Part shown: one piece after another, positions 1 to 13,968 of the stretch
Layout of the letters: each line of letters opens with the position of its first letter
Position numbering within the stretch: position 1 is the stretch's first letter
Source: Polytrichum commune
Taxonomy: Eukaryota; Streptophyta; Polytrichopsida; Polytrichales; Polytrichaceae
Assembly: GCA_950295325.1 (NCBI GenBank)
Contig: OX485806.1
Coordinates: 34,100,001-34,164,000 of the forward strand
DNA: 64,000 bases
Reading direction: 5' to 3'
Made by a program: the position numbers and the translations under genes
Notes under the pieces: model-generated
What the model was told of the DNA's origin: nothing
The model's input: the letters and a program-made list of their open reading frames with translations, nothing else
Database searches by the model: none

Positions 1-94
1 GACCGATTATGCCCAGAAATCTCCTCGGACACTGTATGTGGGTGTGTCATTCAGTTCTCCAGCTTCTAATGGAGTAGACTTGCATGACGAAACA

Positions 95-2285
95 GAAGGT
101 AGACAAACACATTTCTGGTAACCCTAAGTGGTTTCACGTAAGTGTAGGAGTGATTTTTCACAGGTTTGGATATTGATATCACGATGTTTAACCAAAAAAG
201 TCACGATTTTATTTCAAGTTTTGAGATTATTGTAAGTTTGCAAAGGTAAGATTCTCTCCCAACCCATATTCACAGCATAGGTCGACATGTTTTCAATAAT
301 TGGGAGACGAAAACTTGAGAACAAATAAGAGTGGTTTTTTAGCTTACTTTTTTCATCATGTTGAATGTGACCGCAGCTTGTGTGAAACTTCATAGCTTAG
401 ATTTCATCATGTTAGAAAATAATGGCTATGTGTGTGGAACTTCACAGATTTAGGGGACTCGATGTATGAGTATTGGGGGTTATTGGAAATAGGTTTGTCT
501 ACCATATGTTGCATTGGCATAACGATGATGAAGCATCAACAAAAATTGGACTTCCCCTTATTTAGTTATGGTTATGAGATGTGTATGTTAGTTGATCCTT
601 TAAGTGAATACGTAGGTCCTTCGCATTGTGTTCACTACTAAGTGTGGAATAATTAATATAGTTTGAAGGTGCAATTCAATCTTTTTAAAACATGCATCTA
701 GATCATATATACTTCAGACCATCATTCACCTTCTTCTCGAAGTGAAATCTAGCGGTACTTGCACCTATCTACTCTTGAAATATCTAAGAATCACCATGGT
801 AGGTGAGAGACCCGCATGATGAGGTGAGATGGCAGTTTAGAATACTCTTTTGGCAAGCGACGACCTAGCAATAAAAGGTTAAACGATCGCACGGACCGAG
901 CTTCCGGCTGTGTAAACTAATGAGCCTACAATGGTGTTTATTCGTTGAGCACATAGTCCATTCTCATCACAACGTGTGGCTTTCTAGTGACTGCTCTTAA
1001 CCACAAGCCTCGTCATGTACCACTCACATATAGGTGTCCAATTAAGAAGAGTGACCACAAACTGAAGACCAACAACAGACTTTAACAGTAGTATGAGAAG
1101 GAGATCTATCTAACACAACGTATTAGATAAGTTATACATTATCCTCCAAGACTTGTCAAAAAACATATGAGTTTGTGCCAAATGATTGTTTTGATACACA
1201 TTTGACACAGGATGCGATATTTTTGAAGGGCCCTAGGTGACCAATGCCAAATTTGTACGAGGGTAATAGGAAACCAACAGGACTTTTACTCGAAACATCC
1301 AAAGTTTTCAGGTCTATGCCAGTTTTCTTGGTAATAGCATCAATTTGCATGCCTTGTCGAGTGGAAGGTATATATATATATGTGGCCCTAAAAATCTCAC
1401 TTCCAAACTCCACAATAAATCAATTTGATTGTTCGTTGGGATTGGGAGTCGTCTCATCCAGTTAGAAACCGTGAATCACGAAGGCTTCAACTCTCAGAAT
1501 TTGAGATGCAAAAGCTCTAAAAGGTCAAAGTGTGAATTCTTTTTGTCTTCATTCCTTTCCCTTTTATGCGGTGGCGTGAAGATTCTCTTTGCTCTTAAAG
1601 TGACCACGCATAGACGCCTACCCTAAATGTGTCAACTATTCAACCTATAATGGTTTCTAGGTGTTGAGTGCATAGGGCCAATCTCATCATGACATGTCAT
1701 TGTCTTTTTGGTGTTCGTTCTTGATAACAAATCTTGCCCAAAACCAATGAAATCTAGCTAGGTGTCCCATTAGGAAGAGTGACCAACATAAAACCTGCAT
1801 TTCTTAATGTACCCATAAACAAACCCATATCTGATAACTATCCCAATTATAACATATAGAGTCTCCTAACGTTGTGCAGTTCCAGCCCTGTAACCATCAT
1901 TCTATAATTTGGAATGTTGGAAATAGATTGTGACCAAGTGAAAGATGAGTCATGGTCGTTGAGGAGTTCACTGTGATGGAAAAGTTTTTAGTTCAAACAA
2001 CATGAATTTGGGTGCCTTGAAAAGGGGTACTCATTGTACTCAAGTTTTTAACCTACCATTCATCAAAAATAGGTCAACCTATGCTATGAATATGGGTTGG
2101 GAGAGAATATTGCCTGCAAAAATCTACTATAATTTATGCATTTAAGTTTTGATTAGTTTTTGTTAAACACCGTGACATCAATTTCCAAGCATGTGAAATA
2201 TCACTCTAATATCAAACTTGTACCATAGTTATGCGAAAGTGCTTAAGTTATCATAAATGCATCTGTCTACCTTACACCGAGGGGT
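95..2285. repeat. Element bounded by long imperfect inverted repeats
   Basis: Bases about 95-295 recur inverted at about 2060-2285. The best core is a 32-base stretch at 249-280 matching the reverse complement near 2077-2108, including GGTTGGGAGAGAAT on the right arm. Similarity continues outward through a shared GATRTCACGRTGTTTAAC block and a GGTAGACA block. The roughly 1.8 kb interior has no coding ORF that I recognise. The form suggests a non-autonomous DNA element or a folded insertion; no target-site duplication was identified. Confidence 0.55.
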
Positions 2286-2289
2286 TGAT

Positions 2290-5200
2290 CACACCAACCA
2301 CTTAATATGGCATCATCCGTCGGCATCTCCGGCTGCAATAGTGTGAAATCTCATGGGCCAACATTTATTTCTCAACATAATCCCCAACAATTTTACGGCT
2401 GGAACTAGACGGAAAGTTTGGTGTGATCGAGGCATGAGCAGGTAATATTTTTACTCTGACAGTCAATGAGTGATGTCTTTAGTCATCAATACTTAGGCAA
2501 GATATGATGAAAATCAACCCACACTAATTTCCCCTCCAAATAGTTCTGAAGAATACTTGATAGGGTGTGTGGGTTTAATATACACTCTTTTTTTTTTTGA
2601 GAGAGAGAGAAAGCAAACCCAGCCAATGCCAATGCCAAAATGAATTAAAACCAAGAACTTATATATACATTGGTATGGCAGTGCAATTTGGTTGCCTCTT
2701 GAGTTTTTAATCATGCATAGTACTTTGGGTTAAAATTAGATTACAAAAAATGATAACTTTGTTTATTCGTTCATATGAAGACCACAATAAAAAGAATAGT
2801 TCTTTTGTTTTGATATTGTGGTAATAACTACCCAAATTAATGTGGAATGTTCATAAAATAGCATGGGGCAACTTAACTATACATATCAGTGTATTCATTC
2901 TTCTTAACATGATGCCTATATTTGAGTGGTATAGGGTAAGGCTTGTAACAACGGACACCCAAAAATACATGTGTTTTGTAGAGATTGGACTATGTGCTCA
3001 CAAATTACACAACATTCGAGGTTCTAGAGTTAGCATGATTGGTACTTAAAGAGTCTTCACTTTGAACTTGACTTATGACTTTTGGATGTCTTTTCCAAGT
3101 CACAAACTTGATGTGACAACCCGAGGTGATCCATTGGTCATGAATTTATGTGAAGTTGGAAGTGGCTACAATGGGCCACCATATATGCCTTACTCATGAA
3201 CCAATCACACGGGATTTGAAGCAAACATCGGAAATGATCCAAGAATTTCACCCGAATTTTTGTAGCGAAAAATTTCTTAGTTACCTAGTAGACAACAACA
3301 ATTACATAAATTTATGAAACCCTAAGTACCCACAAGACCCCAAACCCTGTGGAGTGGACTCTTCACATCACATACAAGGGAGAGGTATTGTATTTCTTCT
3401 CTTGTGTGTACATTTAAATAGGCTATTAATTTTTTTTCGAAGTAAAGGCAAATGTCCACAAAAAGGGGTTCTGAGGTTCACATAGAAAAAATTGACAACA
3501 GATGTGCTAGTTTCATTGAGTTTACATTTCTCATTCATTTTTGTCATATGGTAATCATCCCCAATGACTACCCTATCCACTCTTGTTAGATTTAACATTT
3601 GGGTCACAGGTTTTTCCAAATTGAATCAAGTGAACTTAAGATTTAATTGATCTTATGATGGTGAATATAGATACTATTGGTGTCTTATCTTCAATGACGT
3701 GTGTTTTAGGGTCATATTATTATGAGTTACATCCTGTGGATGAATTATTTTTCCAATAATTATCTCATTTGAAAGTAAAAGTTGTTTATATATGTAATAA
3801 AAGCCTATCTATTTCATGATTAGTTTTTGTGTATATAGTGGAGACATTTATTATATTATTTTGGATAGCTTAATAGAAATACATGAGTCCATTTATTGAT
3901 CCCATTGGTACGTATATATTTGTTTCTCTCCACAAGAAATTTGTATATAGGGGGTTTTATTTCATACTCACTTGTGCATGTCATTTAGGTTTCAAATAAA
4001 GAGTCCACCCCTTGGATCAAAAAGTGTTTATGTTTTTTGTGTAAAAGCTTTAGGTTTGATTACCTATCATATTTATGAAATTTAGTTTAGAAATCAAATT
4101 GAGCAATTAATCCCATGTGTCATGCCATTTTTTATTATTATAATTATATTGTTTGCAACATGTATATACCCTCTAAGTGTCCTATATATGTATTGGGAAA
4201 ATATTGGCATATACACTTGGTAATGCTTGGTTGTAAACATGGCATTCATCATAGATTACACTATATCAACCATGATTTGTAGCTTTTCTTACCAAGTTGT
4301 TTGTCATCGGCCTACTTGGGTTAGTGTCATCATCACGAGCCTTTCTATTGTCCATGAAGGCCCAAGTGTGACATGGGCACCTAGAATAATATATTCCTTA
4401 CATATTAGAAAGGAATATTTAAGTGCCACCCATGTCACTATTGTATTGTAGTTTTAGGATTTTTGGGTAAGAAAGTACCAAGAAAACACTTAGTCCATAA
4501 ATGGCCAAATAGCCTAGAATTATCTAACTACTAAATTTATTATCCCAACTAGGGAGGGAGGGCTAATACTGAGTGTGGGAAATTAGTGAAGGAGATACTA
4601 AATTTCTTTACACTATGAAATTAGTGCCACCAAAAGATCTAGGAAGCATTGTTCATCCCAAAACTATTTACTATTCATAGCAACATTATTTACCGAAAGT
4701 ACCGGCACAATTCATCCTGGAAGTATTCACTTTTGCATAAGACTTTTTCATCACTCTACAAACACATTGGAGCATACATTGGTTTTCTTGAAATGTATGG
4801 AAAATAAACATGTATTCATGAATTCAATATCACTCATACTACAATTCAACCCTCACTAATTTGAAAACTTGACAAAATAATGCATGTTTAGGGGATTAGT
4901 ACCACGCGCATTAATTGGGATAATCAATGTAGTTCTATTGCCTTTTCCATACTACTTCAAATTCTCCCAACAACCCATAGACACACTAATTCCTCCATTA
5001 GAGATTGTGAAGAGTTAGATGTCAAAAGGTTTAAAGCTTTTTTTGGGTTCCATTGGACAACCGTCTATTGTCTATTCAAGTGTCCCTTCGAGCCACTTGT
5101 AGCCAATCTCTCAATGGGGACAAGGTAAGACTAATCTTGCTTGCTTACTTCTACACCCCGGCCTTTGTTGATATGTTTCGATCTCTTTTCCCGGGCCTCT

Positions 5201-5470
5201 TGATTCATCGGCTTTTTGTTTTAACCCCACAATGGATACAACTACACCCTCTCGTTGGGTTTATATATCGAGGCACTCGGGTACGTGGCCACAACCTTGC
5301 TTGCAGTGGAACACTAGACCATAAGGTACCGAGGCCTTAAAGTGTGTCACATTTAGAGTTTTCGGCAAATTTTTGATCGTCGTCGGAAGTGACAAAATAG
5401 TTGCAAGAAAATATCGTAAATTAGCAAACACAAGTCGCATTAGAGCAACTGGATTTCAGCACAAATGAAG
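2290..5470. other. AT-rich intergenic DNA, no gene seen
   Basis: Open frames here are short, often begin at non-ATG codons, and match no family I know. The stretch holds a GA run near 2597-2610. Around 2978 it holds a copy of a dispersed motif (GAGATTGGACTATGTGCT) that also occurs near 40453 in altered form, near 44531, and altered near 62829. Nothing else is supported. Confidence 0.5.
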
Positions 5471-5476
5471 TTTGTA

Positions 5477-5694
5477 TGAGTTCAGGACGAAATTAAAATG
5501 GTCAATTTTGATTTGAGCCTTTCAATGCTGAGTAAGGGGTGTCCATTCATGTTTATTCATGTGTGCATGTTTCCTTGTACTCCAATGAGTTCAGGGCGAA
5601 ATTAAAAAGGTCAATTTTGATTTGAGCCTTTCAATGTTGAGTAAGGGGCATCCATTCATGTCTATTCATGTGTGCATGTTTCCTTGTACTCCAA
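5477..5694. repeat. 109-bp tandem duplication, two copies
   Basis: A 109-base unit beginning TGAGTTCAGG is repeated head to tail at 5477 and 5586, with only a few substitutions. The copies end with the same CTTGTACTCCAA block. No open frame runs through it. Confidence 0.85.
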
Positions 5695-6442
5695 CCACTC
5701 ACTTGGCTTCAAGTAGCTTTGAAGGTAGGCGGTGAACATGCTAGCTAGCTTTATGGTAGAGACCCAAAGTATGTATCACTATTTGAACTGTGATACTTTA
5801 AGGCCTCGTTACCTTAGTTTACTAGTTTCCTCGTTCCAACATAGCACAAGATAACCCCCACTCCTCTTGAAGAAATCTAATATTCGAATGAAATTGAGAA
5901 GTGATTTAGGTATTAGTCTCCTTATTAGTCTCTTACATTCAAAAGTGGGTGATAACATGTCATTGTATTGGTTACAGACAATACGCTTACTCCACCCTTG
6001 GAGAGACACTTGGCCAACAGTTTCTTCCATTACACGATTACAAAAATTCAGTACATATCATTACTCAACTGGGTTCAGTTGCCTTGACTTCCAATCAATC
6101 TGAAGCACTGGGATTCTAACATCCGAAGGCTTTATTCTTGAATCTAATGGGGGGCTCATGAACACAACTTATTAGCTGAGTAATGTTATGCATGTATAAA
6201 CCCTCATCCCATCTAGAAGGTGCTCGAGACTGCTACCCACCTTGCAACAATAGGTAATTCTTTGTGTAAGAATGAATGCCAATGTTGGAAGTCAATTGAC
6301 ACAAGTCCTGATAGTTACTAAATAAATTGACCATAAGTTCGAAGTTAAAATTGACAATTGACCGCTAGATTGATACGGACTAACTTTGAATGCAACCATA
6401 GACAAAGTTGGGAAATTGCATCTCCCTTTCAAGAAGTCCTTA

Positions 6443-6945
6443 GGGCCACTTCACGCACAAGACCGAGAGCCCGTGACCATTACGCTTCAAGCACCCTCAT
6501 TGGTGGAAAAGGTAGAGCGGGTCCAAGTTCGCTTCACACTATGCTTGAGGGACCAACGGAGCATGTGAATGCAAGATGGATGTAAAGCCTACATGGATTC
6601 CTACACAGCATGAATGGATCATGTATCATGGTCACTCGGATTATTTTCAAAAACCCACCTCTTGGAGGTAAGCCTAACACAAAACCAGAAGACCATGGCA
6701 TTCCGAATGCTCACAACCGCTGATTTATTCTATTTTATCATGTGTGAGGAGATGCATGAATAAAAAAATCATTGAAAATTGCACTTGGTTGAGGGCCCGG
6801 TCACATATGACTTCACAATACACTTGAGGGGTCCGTGACCACACTACATGATTTTGGAGGTGTGTTGGGACAGCCTTTGGACACTTTTCTTGTGGGCTCT
6901 CACAATTTCATGGTCACGGCTCTTGGCTCATGTGTGAAGTGGCCC
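6443..6945. mobile_element. Harbinger-like MITE with TTA target duplication
   Basis: Terminal inverted repeats of about 40 bp start GGGCCACTTCAC at the left and end GTGAAGTGGCCC at the right. TTA flanks both ends (6440-6442 and 6946-6948). A 3-bp TTA/TWA duplication with GGG-type termini is characteristic of PIF/Harbinger MITEs. The interior is non-coding. Related copies lie at about 33990-34495 and, inverted, in a TPC1 intron at about 47311-47735. Confidence 0.8.
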
Positions 6946-7265
6946 TTAGTCAACCTTAATTACTACAAAACTGCAACTTAAGTCACATGTCTAAATCTAA
7001 TTCACAAATACACGCAAGGTTCAGACCAAGGACTTTGTCTTAGAACATATTTAACTCTTGGAATCAATTTCCTCTTTTATTAACACTCACTCACTTAGTA
7101 GCTAGGCCGAATCTCAAATCAATCTTTACTAGATACAGACCATTGACCGTGCATCAATTCCAACACAGACCTTCAATTCAAAGCAAATTCCAATTGTACC
7201 ATCCAACAAGAGGTACAGACTTTTGATCACAAACACTTTGACTCACACACGGTAGTTGTAACTTA

Positions 7266-7792
7266 GGGCGGGTTTAGACTTGGAGTCAGGGCTCAAAAAT
7301 GGGTTGGGGTGCAAGAAATCCACTCCTCTCATTGGTAGAGAGGCTGGGACTCACCTCTTCAAGTTTACACCTTGAGTTGGGGCCAATTAACAAATAACTT
7401 ATTTTATTCATCATGACAATGGCCTCAAGCCTTGGAAAAGAGAGCTCCCAACCTTGTGGACTCTTTCCCTCTAGTTGAGGCCATTGTCAGAGCTTTTATT
7501 TGCTTGTAGTAGTTTATTCTTTGAGCATTGAATAGGAGGGGAGAAATTCTAAACTTATTATACTTTAATCATTATCCATAGAATAGTTCATGAGTACGTT
7601 GGTACGTGGATAACCCTCTCATAATTGCAGCCTCCAAATGGCCCCAACTCCACCTAAATAGGTTTACACATGAAAGCAATGAATGAAGTTAGGTTACTTT
7701 CTTATTAATGGCCTTGGGGGCCCATTTGCATGCCACATGGGACATATTGGCCTTCATTCCCAATGGCCTTGGCCCCAAGTCTAAACATGCCC
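7266..7792. mobile_element. Second Harbinger-like MITE family, TTA duplication
   Basis: The left terminus begins GGGCGGGTTTAGACTTGG. The right terminus, read in reverse complement, begins GGGCATGTTTAGACTTGG. TTA sits immediately outside both ends (7263-7265 and 7793-7795). The 527-bp body has no coding capacity. The terminal sequence differs from the 6443 element, so this is a separate family. Confidence 0.8.
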
Positions 7793-7795
7793 TTA

Positions 7796-9954
7796 CACAA
7801 GAAAATTGGCCTTTCAATCACTTTGACAAAGGGTCACACCACGGTAAAAATCGCTCATATATATATACGACACACAACTTTCTCATAGCTCAAAATAGGA
7901 TTTATATACTTCTAGAGAAACGAACATAGGTTCGATACTACGCACGAGATATTTGTACTACTTATACTTAATGTTTAGTCACGTGTTTGGCCAAGATAGG
8001 TGTGGTCTTTCCTATTAGGCCATGGCCTCTTGCACTTCTTCTTTTCTAAATCTTTGGACCGTAGTCATGTGTTTCACATGGTTTTGAAGTTTGGTTCGAT
8101 TGGACTTTATTTATAGTGTTTTTAAAACCTATGAACTAAAGATTTCCAAACATTCAACACCACACATGTGTACCATACGTCTTCCTACATGATGAGGGTA
8201 GTATGATAGTCGGAAAGGTATGAAACGAATCTACAACACTTTCTAAGAATTTGTGTGGAATTTGTTGTGATGTTGAAAAGTGTTGGTGTAGTTATTGTGG
8301 TGCATGACTAGGGGGTTCACTCCCGTATTTTAAAAGACTACATGAGAACAAACATAGGGGTCCACTTTACAATTGTGACCTACAAATCATAAGACCCGTA
8401 CTTGTAACAAAGCTCCAGTTATATATTGGCCTCCATGGTATAAATAAATTGGGGTGTTTACAATTTTATCATGTTAGAGAAGTTTTGAAACCGACATACC
8501 ATAGGATTCAATAGGGTGGGGAATCAAAATAATATATTTAGGGCCCACATTATAGATGAGCACCATTGGATGACATCTCATGGATGTCTCTTGGTAGTTG
8601 GATGTCATTTGTCAGGTTAGATGTGAAAAAGGCTCCCGACGGGTTCATGCATTTTGTTTGGCTTTGTGAGTTCCCATTTGGGGTTTGTAGGAGCTCTTTG
8701 AAGTTTTCTTATATGTGCAAACTCCCACCATCTTGCGAACTTGGCAAATGTTGATGGTTGATTGTTGAAGGTTGGATAGTAGGCAGGCACACACATAGTT
8801 GGGCTCCTCAAGTGCACCCATTTCAAGCTTTATCCTTCCTACTTTTTGTTTCTTACTCACTTGGTATATGGGTCAGATTTAGGGTTTTGAATTCTTGTTG
8901 TGATTTCTTACATTTTTTGGGGAGCATTGTCAACACAAAGGGAGGGGGCGATGTCAACAAAAGATGTTTGTATGAGCAATACCAATTGCAACTCGATGAA
9001 CTTGGTTTTAGTGAGGTTGTTGGTCACAACCCAGGTTTGCAATGTCTTTGTTCTCACTTGCCGATGCCTAACCTAGTCCGTAACTTATTGGATCTTGTGA
9101 GTGTTTGAGGGTGACACACATGCAAAACTTGGACCACTACTTGAAATTATTCATATTGTTTAGGGTTTAGGGTTATGTGGAGTGTTGTAAAGAGTTTGGA
9201 TTCACCACTGGAGATCATTCCAAGAACACAACCCACAACCTGTTTGCCAATTTTTTAACAAACTACCTCATGTCTAAACATACATATTTGAAATTGGTGC
9301 CGAAGGAAGGGAGTCCCCAATCACAAGCCTCTAAAGGAAGTTCATTGTCTCGACCGCATTTGATCATCAAGCACTAGTGGCTAAAGGCATTCAGACACTA
9401 AGTGCAATGAATGAAACTACCAATAATGAGGAAAAACCCATTCGCTCTTGTTGGGAATCATGAATGGAAGGAAGTTAGGTATGCATCAGTTGTGTTTTTA
9501 AATACAATTTCTGGAAGGATTTGCATGTGTTTTTAAACACAAGCATTCTATCACCAATTCCACATATGTATGTTTTGAATGAATAAAGTGCATACTAGGA
9601 AGCTAATTTGTGTGCATGTTGTGTTGATGTGTGAATTATGATCTTGTATGTGTAAGTGTTAGATTTTACATGACATCAACAAAACCTATAATTTGTAACT
9701 ACTATATACCCATGTAAAAGAATAATAAATACCAAGCTAACCTACCCACAGGGTCCTCAAAAACAATAAATGTTAATAAATTATATAATACTAGGGTCCA
9801 TAATATTTACCTTCTCCAATAAAATACCCCCCCCCCCCCCTAAAAACACCTTGTGTTCTCACGTGTTCCCACTAAATACAAGAAAGTAACCCCCCCCCAC
9901 ACCCATCGGCATAGACTTTGAATGTATGTGGCAGAAAGTATACTGCATCTATGA
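7796..9954. other. Intergenic DNA, no gene supported
   Basis: The longest open frame (8758-9108 +) resembles nothing I know and starts inside low-complexity AT-rich DNA. Two TTTAGGG-type units occur at about 9163-9176. A run of 13 C lies near 9828-9840 and a shorter C run near 9891. I see no splice-linked exons. Confidence 0.45.
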
Positions 9955-10130
9955 TCGGGAAGAACCGGCGGTTAGTTTTAGATGAACCGGTTGAGTTTGA
10001 GAAATAACCGGTTGATCACTTTAGAGGAATGTATGGAATACACCTCAAATTAATGTAGAAAAACCGAAGGACATGCAAACACTAGGATCTCAACCAATTA
10101 TGCCCAAAAATCTCCCCGATCACACTTCAA
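9955..10130 (+). repeat. Copy of a dispersed repeat family
   Basis: The block with AACCGGTTGAGTTTGAGAAA and, further on, ACACTAGGATCTCAACC recurs at about 35545-35755, inverted at about 34603-34830. Its terminal part recurs at bases 1-34. These look like ends of one family of inverted-repeat elements. No inverted partner of this copy was found nearby. Confidence 0.6.
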
Positions 10131-10849
10131 CTGCATCTTCTCACTGTTTCTGAAGGCCAGATTATTGAGGCTTCACTTAATTTATTTCACTTATTAACAG
10201 CTTGCGTTTCTTGGCCGATTTTCAATTTGCTTGGTGAGCAAGCTAACCTAGATTGTGGAAATGTCAAAAAAACTGTTGTCCATAGTCTAGCTATGACACC
10301 ATGATGTGCACAGTAATTTGCGTGCTCAACCAAGAAGGTGCCCACTAGCCACATCATCCTCACACCAAACATTCCACACCTTGGACAACTAACCAACTAA
10401 TTCAATTATTTGTTAAGTAGTTGCCTTTCGTAATTATAGTTGTCTATGATTCGACCTGCCAAGAAATGTAGTTAATTATAGTTGTTAGTTAGTTATAATT
10501 ATATCTAGTTAACTAAAGTTGGGTGCAGCCCGCAGTGTAGTACCATGACAGATCGTAGCATTTATTGCTTTTCCTTTTTCTTTTATTCATTTTTTAAAAT
10601 TTGGGACTTGATTCCATTTGTGACTTGCGCTCAATCAACACTCAATGAGCACGACCTCATTATCTTTAAGTAACTTAGAGTATAATGGGTTCAACTGCTG
10701 CAAGGAACGGTGGGTTCTATTCCTTCTTGGGATGGGCCGGGTTGGATGACAAACATTGATTCTAACATAAGGTCTCTTAAAGAAGTTATTGTAGTATATT
10801 TCGATTCATAAATGAAAGAACTTGCCGGTTGGCTCCTTACAGATTTTGG

Positions 10850-11035
10850 AACTCTCAAGTTGTAGTTGTTTGAAAATTTTCTAGTTAATTATAGTTGTTT
10901 TTGAATCCGATCTTTAATTTTTTTCTAGTTAACTATAGTTGTTCTTCAAATCGGTTTGAAAATTTCCTAGTTAACTATAGTTGTTCCATAAAATGTCTTG
11001 AAAAAATCTAGTTAACTATAGTTATTGTGGCACTT
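10850..11035. repeat. 42-bp tandem array carrying a palindromic motif
   Basis: Four units begin with CTAGTTAA(C/T)TATAGTT at 10881, 10925, 10967 and 11008, with spacing of 41-44 bp. A partial unit precedes them. The motif combines two overlapping palindromes, TAGTTAACTA and AACTATAGTT. Scattered related motifs occur from 10430 onward. Confidence 0.75.
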
Positions 11036-11039
11036 GTCC

Positions 11040-13960
11040 AAGGTATGAAACATTCCACCATCTCACTTGCTCCTTTTGTTTTATACACCGTAAATGGTTG
11101 TACGTAGGTGTTTACATAACAATACTAAGTTGTAGGTTGTTGCACCAAGGGGCCAGGAAAATGGTTGCACAACGCCTAAGTGACACGGGTGGGGATTGTT
11201 CCTAGTGGGAGGTTTTGATCTAGGGGGGGGGGGGCACTAGAAAAAATGTAGAAAACCACATGCGAAAAAATGACATAAATTTTACAATTTTCTTAGATAT
11301 ACAAATGTGTCCTCTAAATGTGGATTTGGGAATCATATATAATTTACGGTGTGGTTCAAATTGTGGTATTTTATTTATTTAGATGTAAAGTAGCATAAAT
11401 TAGAATCAAGTTTAGATTTTTTATTTATAGGTTCAACATAAGTCCTTTGCCATTAGTGGCATTGGATAAGAAATAGGCAAAATGTGTGTGGACATGTGGA
11501 TGGATTTGTTCAAACAGTCGCCTTTGGATGAAAATTACCAACATCTGGCCATGGAAGGGTTGGTTGGCTTATTTAGGGAGGGGGGTTCAAGAATCATACG
11601 CAGTATGCTAAGGTTTATAATATGATGGGTGTATGTGTGTAATGTGCAGACTAATATTTGCATGGTGTATTGTATGTGTAATGTATGTGCAGATTGTTCA
11701 CACAAAGTTCCTACTACTTATAAATAAGATAGGGTGATTATAATTATGTGACTCTAGAATTTACATATAATGATAGGGTGTTAGAAAATACCATCCACTA
11801 GAAATTTAGCTACTTATAGGATGAAAAGTATTCAACAAAGGAAGGTAAATTACCCCCCCCCCCAATTAAATAGGGGGTTCTCGCATGTGTATACATAACT
11901 CAAATGTACGTGCACCCCCTTGTGGTTTTGGTGCTTGTCCTTGATGATGTCATGTCTTTGTTACTTCTTACATGACGGTGTTACGCATCTGAGGGCTCCC
12001 CTACCCTTGAAGAATGCCCATTCTCTTGGTTCTCAATTAAGTTTTGGCATTGGCTTCTTGGCCTTTTTGTCTCAGTTGCTTTTTCTTTTCTTTTCTTTTC
12101 TTGAAATTGTTTAACTGTAGGTTGACCACGAAACATAAAACATAAATACTATGTTTGAGTAGTAGGGTTTGATAATGGTTTAAACTTGCAAAGCAATAAT
12201 CCAAAGTTTTAAACCTAATAGGAAATCATTCAAATATCGAGGCTCCAAATCTATACTAGATTGCAGATCCTGAATTAGAAAAATGTGACTTCAACCCTTT
12301 CATTATCTTGACCTTCCTTGGAGGCCAACTTTCACATGTTCAACATGCTTGCAAGATTGCAACATATTTTATGTTATTTAATTAAAACCCTGACTTGACT
12401 GAAGCTAAATTAATGATATTTTTCCTACCTATGTGCTTTTCAAAGTCATGTTATAGTGTTCACTATAACGCCCCCCCCCCCCCGGCCACTCCTTTGGCAT
12501 GCGATGTGGTGACATAGTGTACATGAATGACACTTGGCAAGAGTATGCTCAAGAATATTTTCCTCTTGCATACTAAAATGAAAACACATGACACTTGTCA
12601 TATCCTCAACAATGTAGATCTTTCCCATACATACTAAAATTTAAAACTATCATTTCAAGTATCCCAATGTGCTGCTACACTCAATGTCATAATTAATGTA
12701 CGTAAATTCTCACTTGAAAAAGTTGCTTTATATGTTGACGAATAGTATCATATTGGCAATCAACGGATATGATATTTTAAGACTTGTAGACATCTAGTTT
12801 AGGCCCTTCACAAATAGTGTAAGGGACACTAAATACTGTAAACAATGTTAAGGCAGGATTATTAAGGTCAGACATAGGGAGGCCGAACCAACTGAGCAAT
12901 CGTACATGGTAAATAGCAAAGCAGTTAACTCACTCAAGGCCAACCAAGCCAAAAGGGCAAGTGGGAGGACCTTAGATGTAGGGTTACATGGTTGAAGGTT
13001 TGGATTTTTGATAAATCTGAAGATGGGCTCGGAGAATGAGCCAGAAAACAAAAAGAGGTAGTAGTTAGGGCGTCCCCAGCAGCCTCGCCATAGGGCATGC
13101 CAACGCCAAAAATGGGGCATCCCGGGTTCTTAGGTGGCGGTACCGGCATAAATTGATCAGCACCAATGTCCGGTCCGGCATAATTTAGAAGCGGCCCGGG
13201 TATAGTAAAGGCCTTCCAACGCCATAAATGGTTCATATGGCGGCCCTCCTCCGGCCCGCCAAGAGATTACTTTAATATCAGATACTCCGATATCCTACTT
13301 TATCCCATGTCAGATAATAGGTGTCGTTGTCTTATTGATTGCTTCCTAATTATACCGGGGGTATGCCTAGGCTTTGGTGGGCTCTGACTCAAGATGAGCG
13401 GCCCCGCCCAAGATGGAGGGCTCCCCAAACACCCTAAACACCATATAATATATTATTTTTGGCGGGTTGCTTACTATCTCTCCTGGGGATGCCCTTAGTG
13501 GCACTAGTTTTTGAGACAGAATAAGAGAAGGACCCGCTTTTTGAAGGATTAGAGAACATGAAGTTAGTAGAGATACAATGTTTATTTTGGATACATCTAG
13601 CCCCCTTGGAGGTTGAGTGAAGTTTCCCTAGTTTTGAGATAACACAGATGGTTGTACAATGCATGATGGACATGCAGTTTGGGAGTTGTAGGATTGAGGT
13701 TCATACCAAAGTTTTTTTTTTGTTTTGTTTTGGTGGGGGGGAGGTAACCAGTAGTGGACATGACTCAACATACCAAGGGTAAGTATAAGGATGAATTGAT
13801 AGTCTCCAAGGAATTGAGACTATGTTGAGGCAGGGCAAGACATTGAGATATGGTGTTGCCATCAAACTAATATGAGGAAGGAACTAGGAGATAAAGAGCA
13901 GTAGAAACACCACCCGGGTGGTCACGTCAACTAGGGTCTCAACCAAGTCGTGATGCTTGC
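11040..13960. other. Intergenic DNA with homopolymer tracts
   Basis: No gene is supported. The stretch contains a run of G near 11223-11234 and runs of C near 11853 and 12470-12484. The two overlapping minus-strand frames at 12848-13236 have no recognisable domain and no splice partners. Confidence 0.45.
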
Positions 13961-13968
13961 TAGTGTCC

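Noticed and set aside
9163-9176. Interstitial telomere
   Set aside because: Only two TTTAGGG-like units; too short for a telomeric tract.
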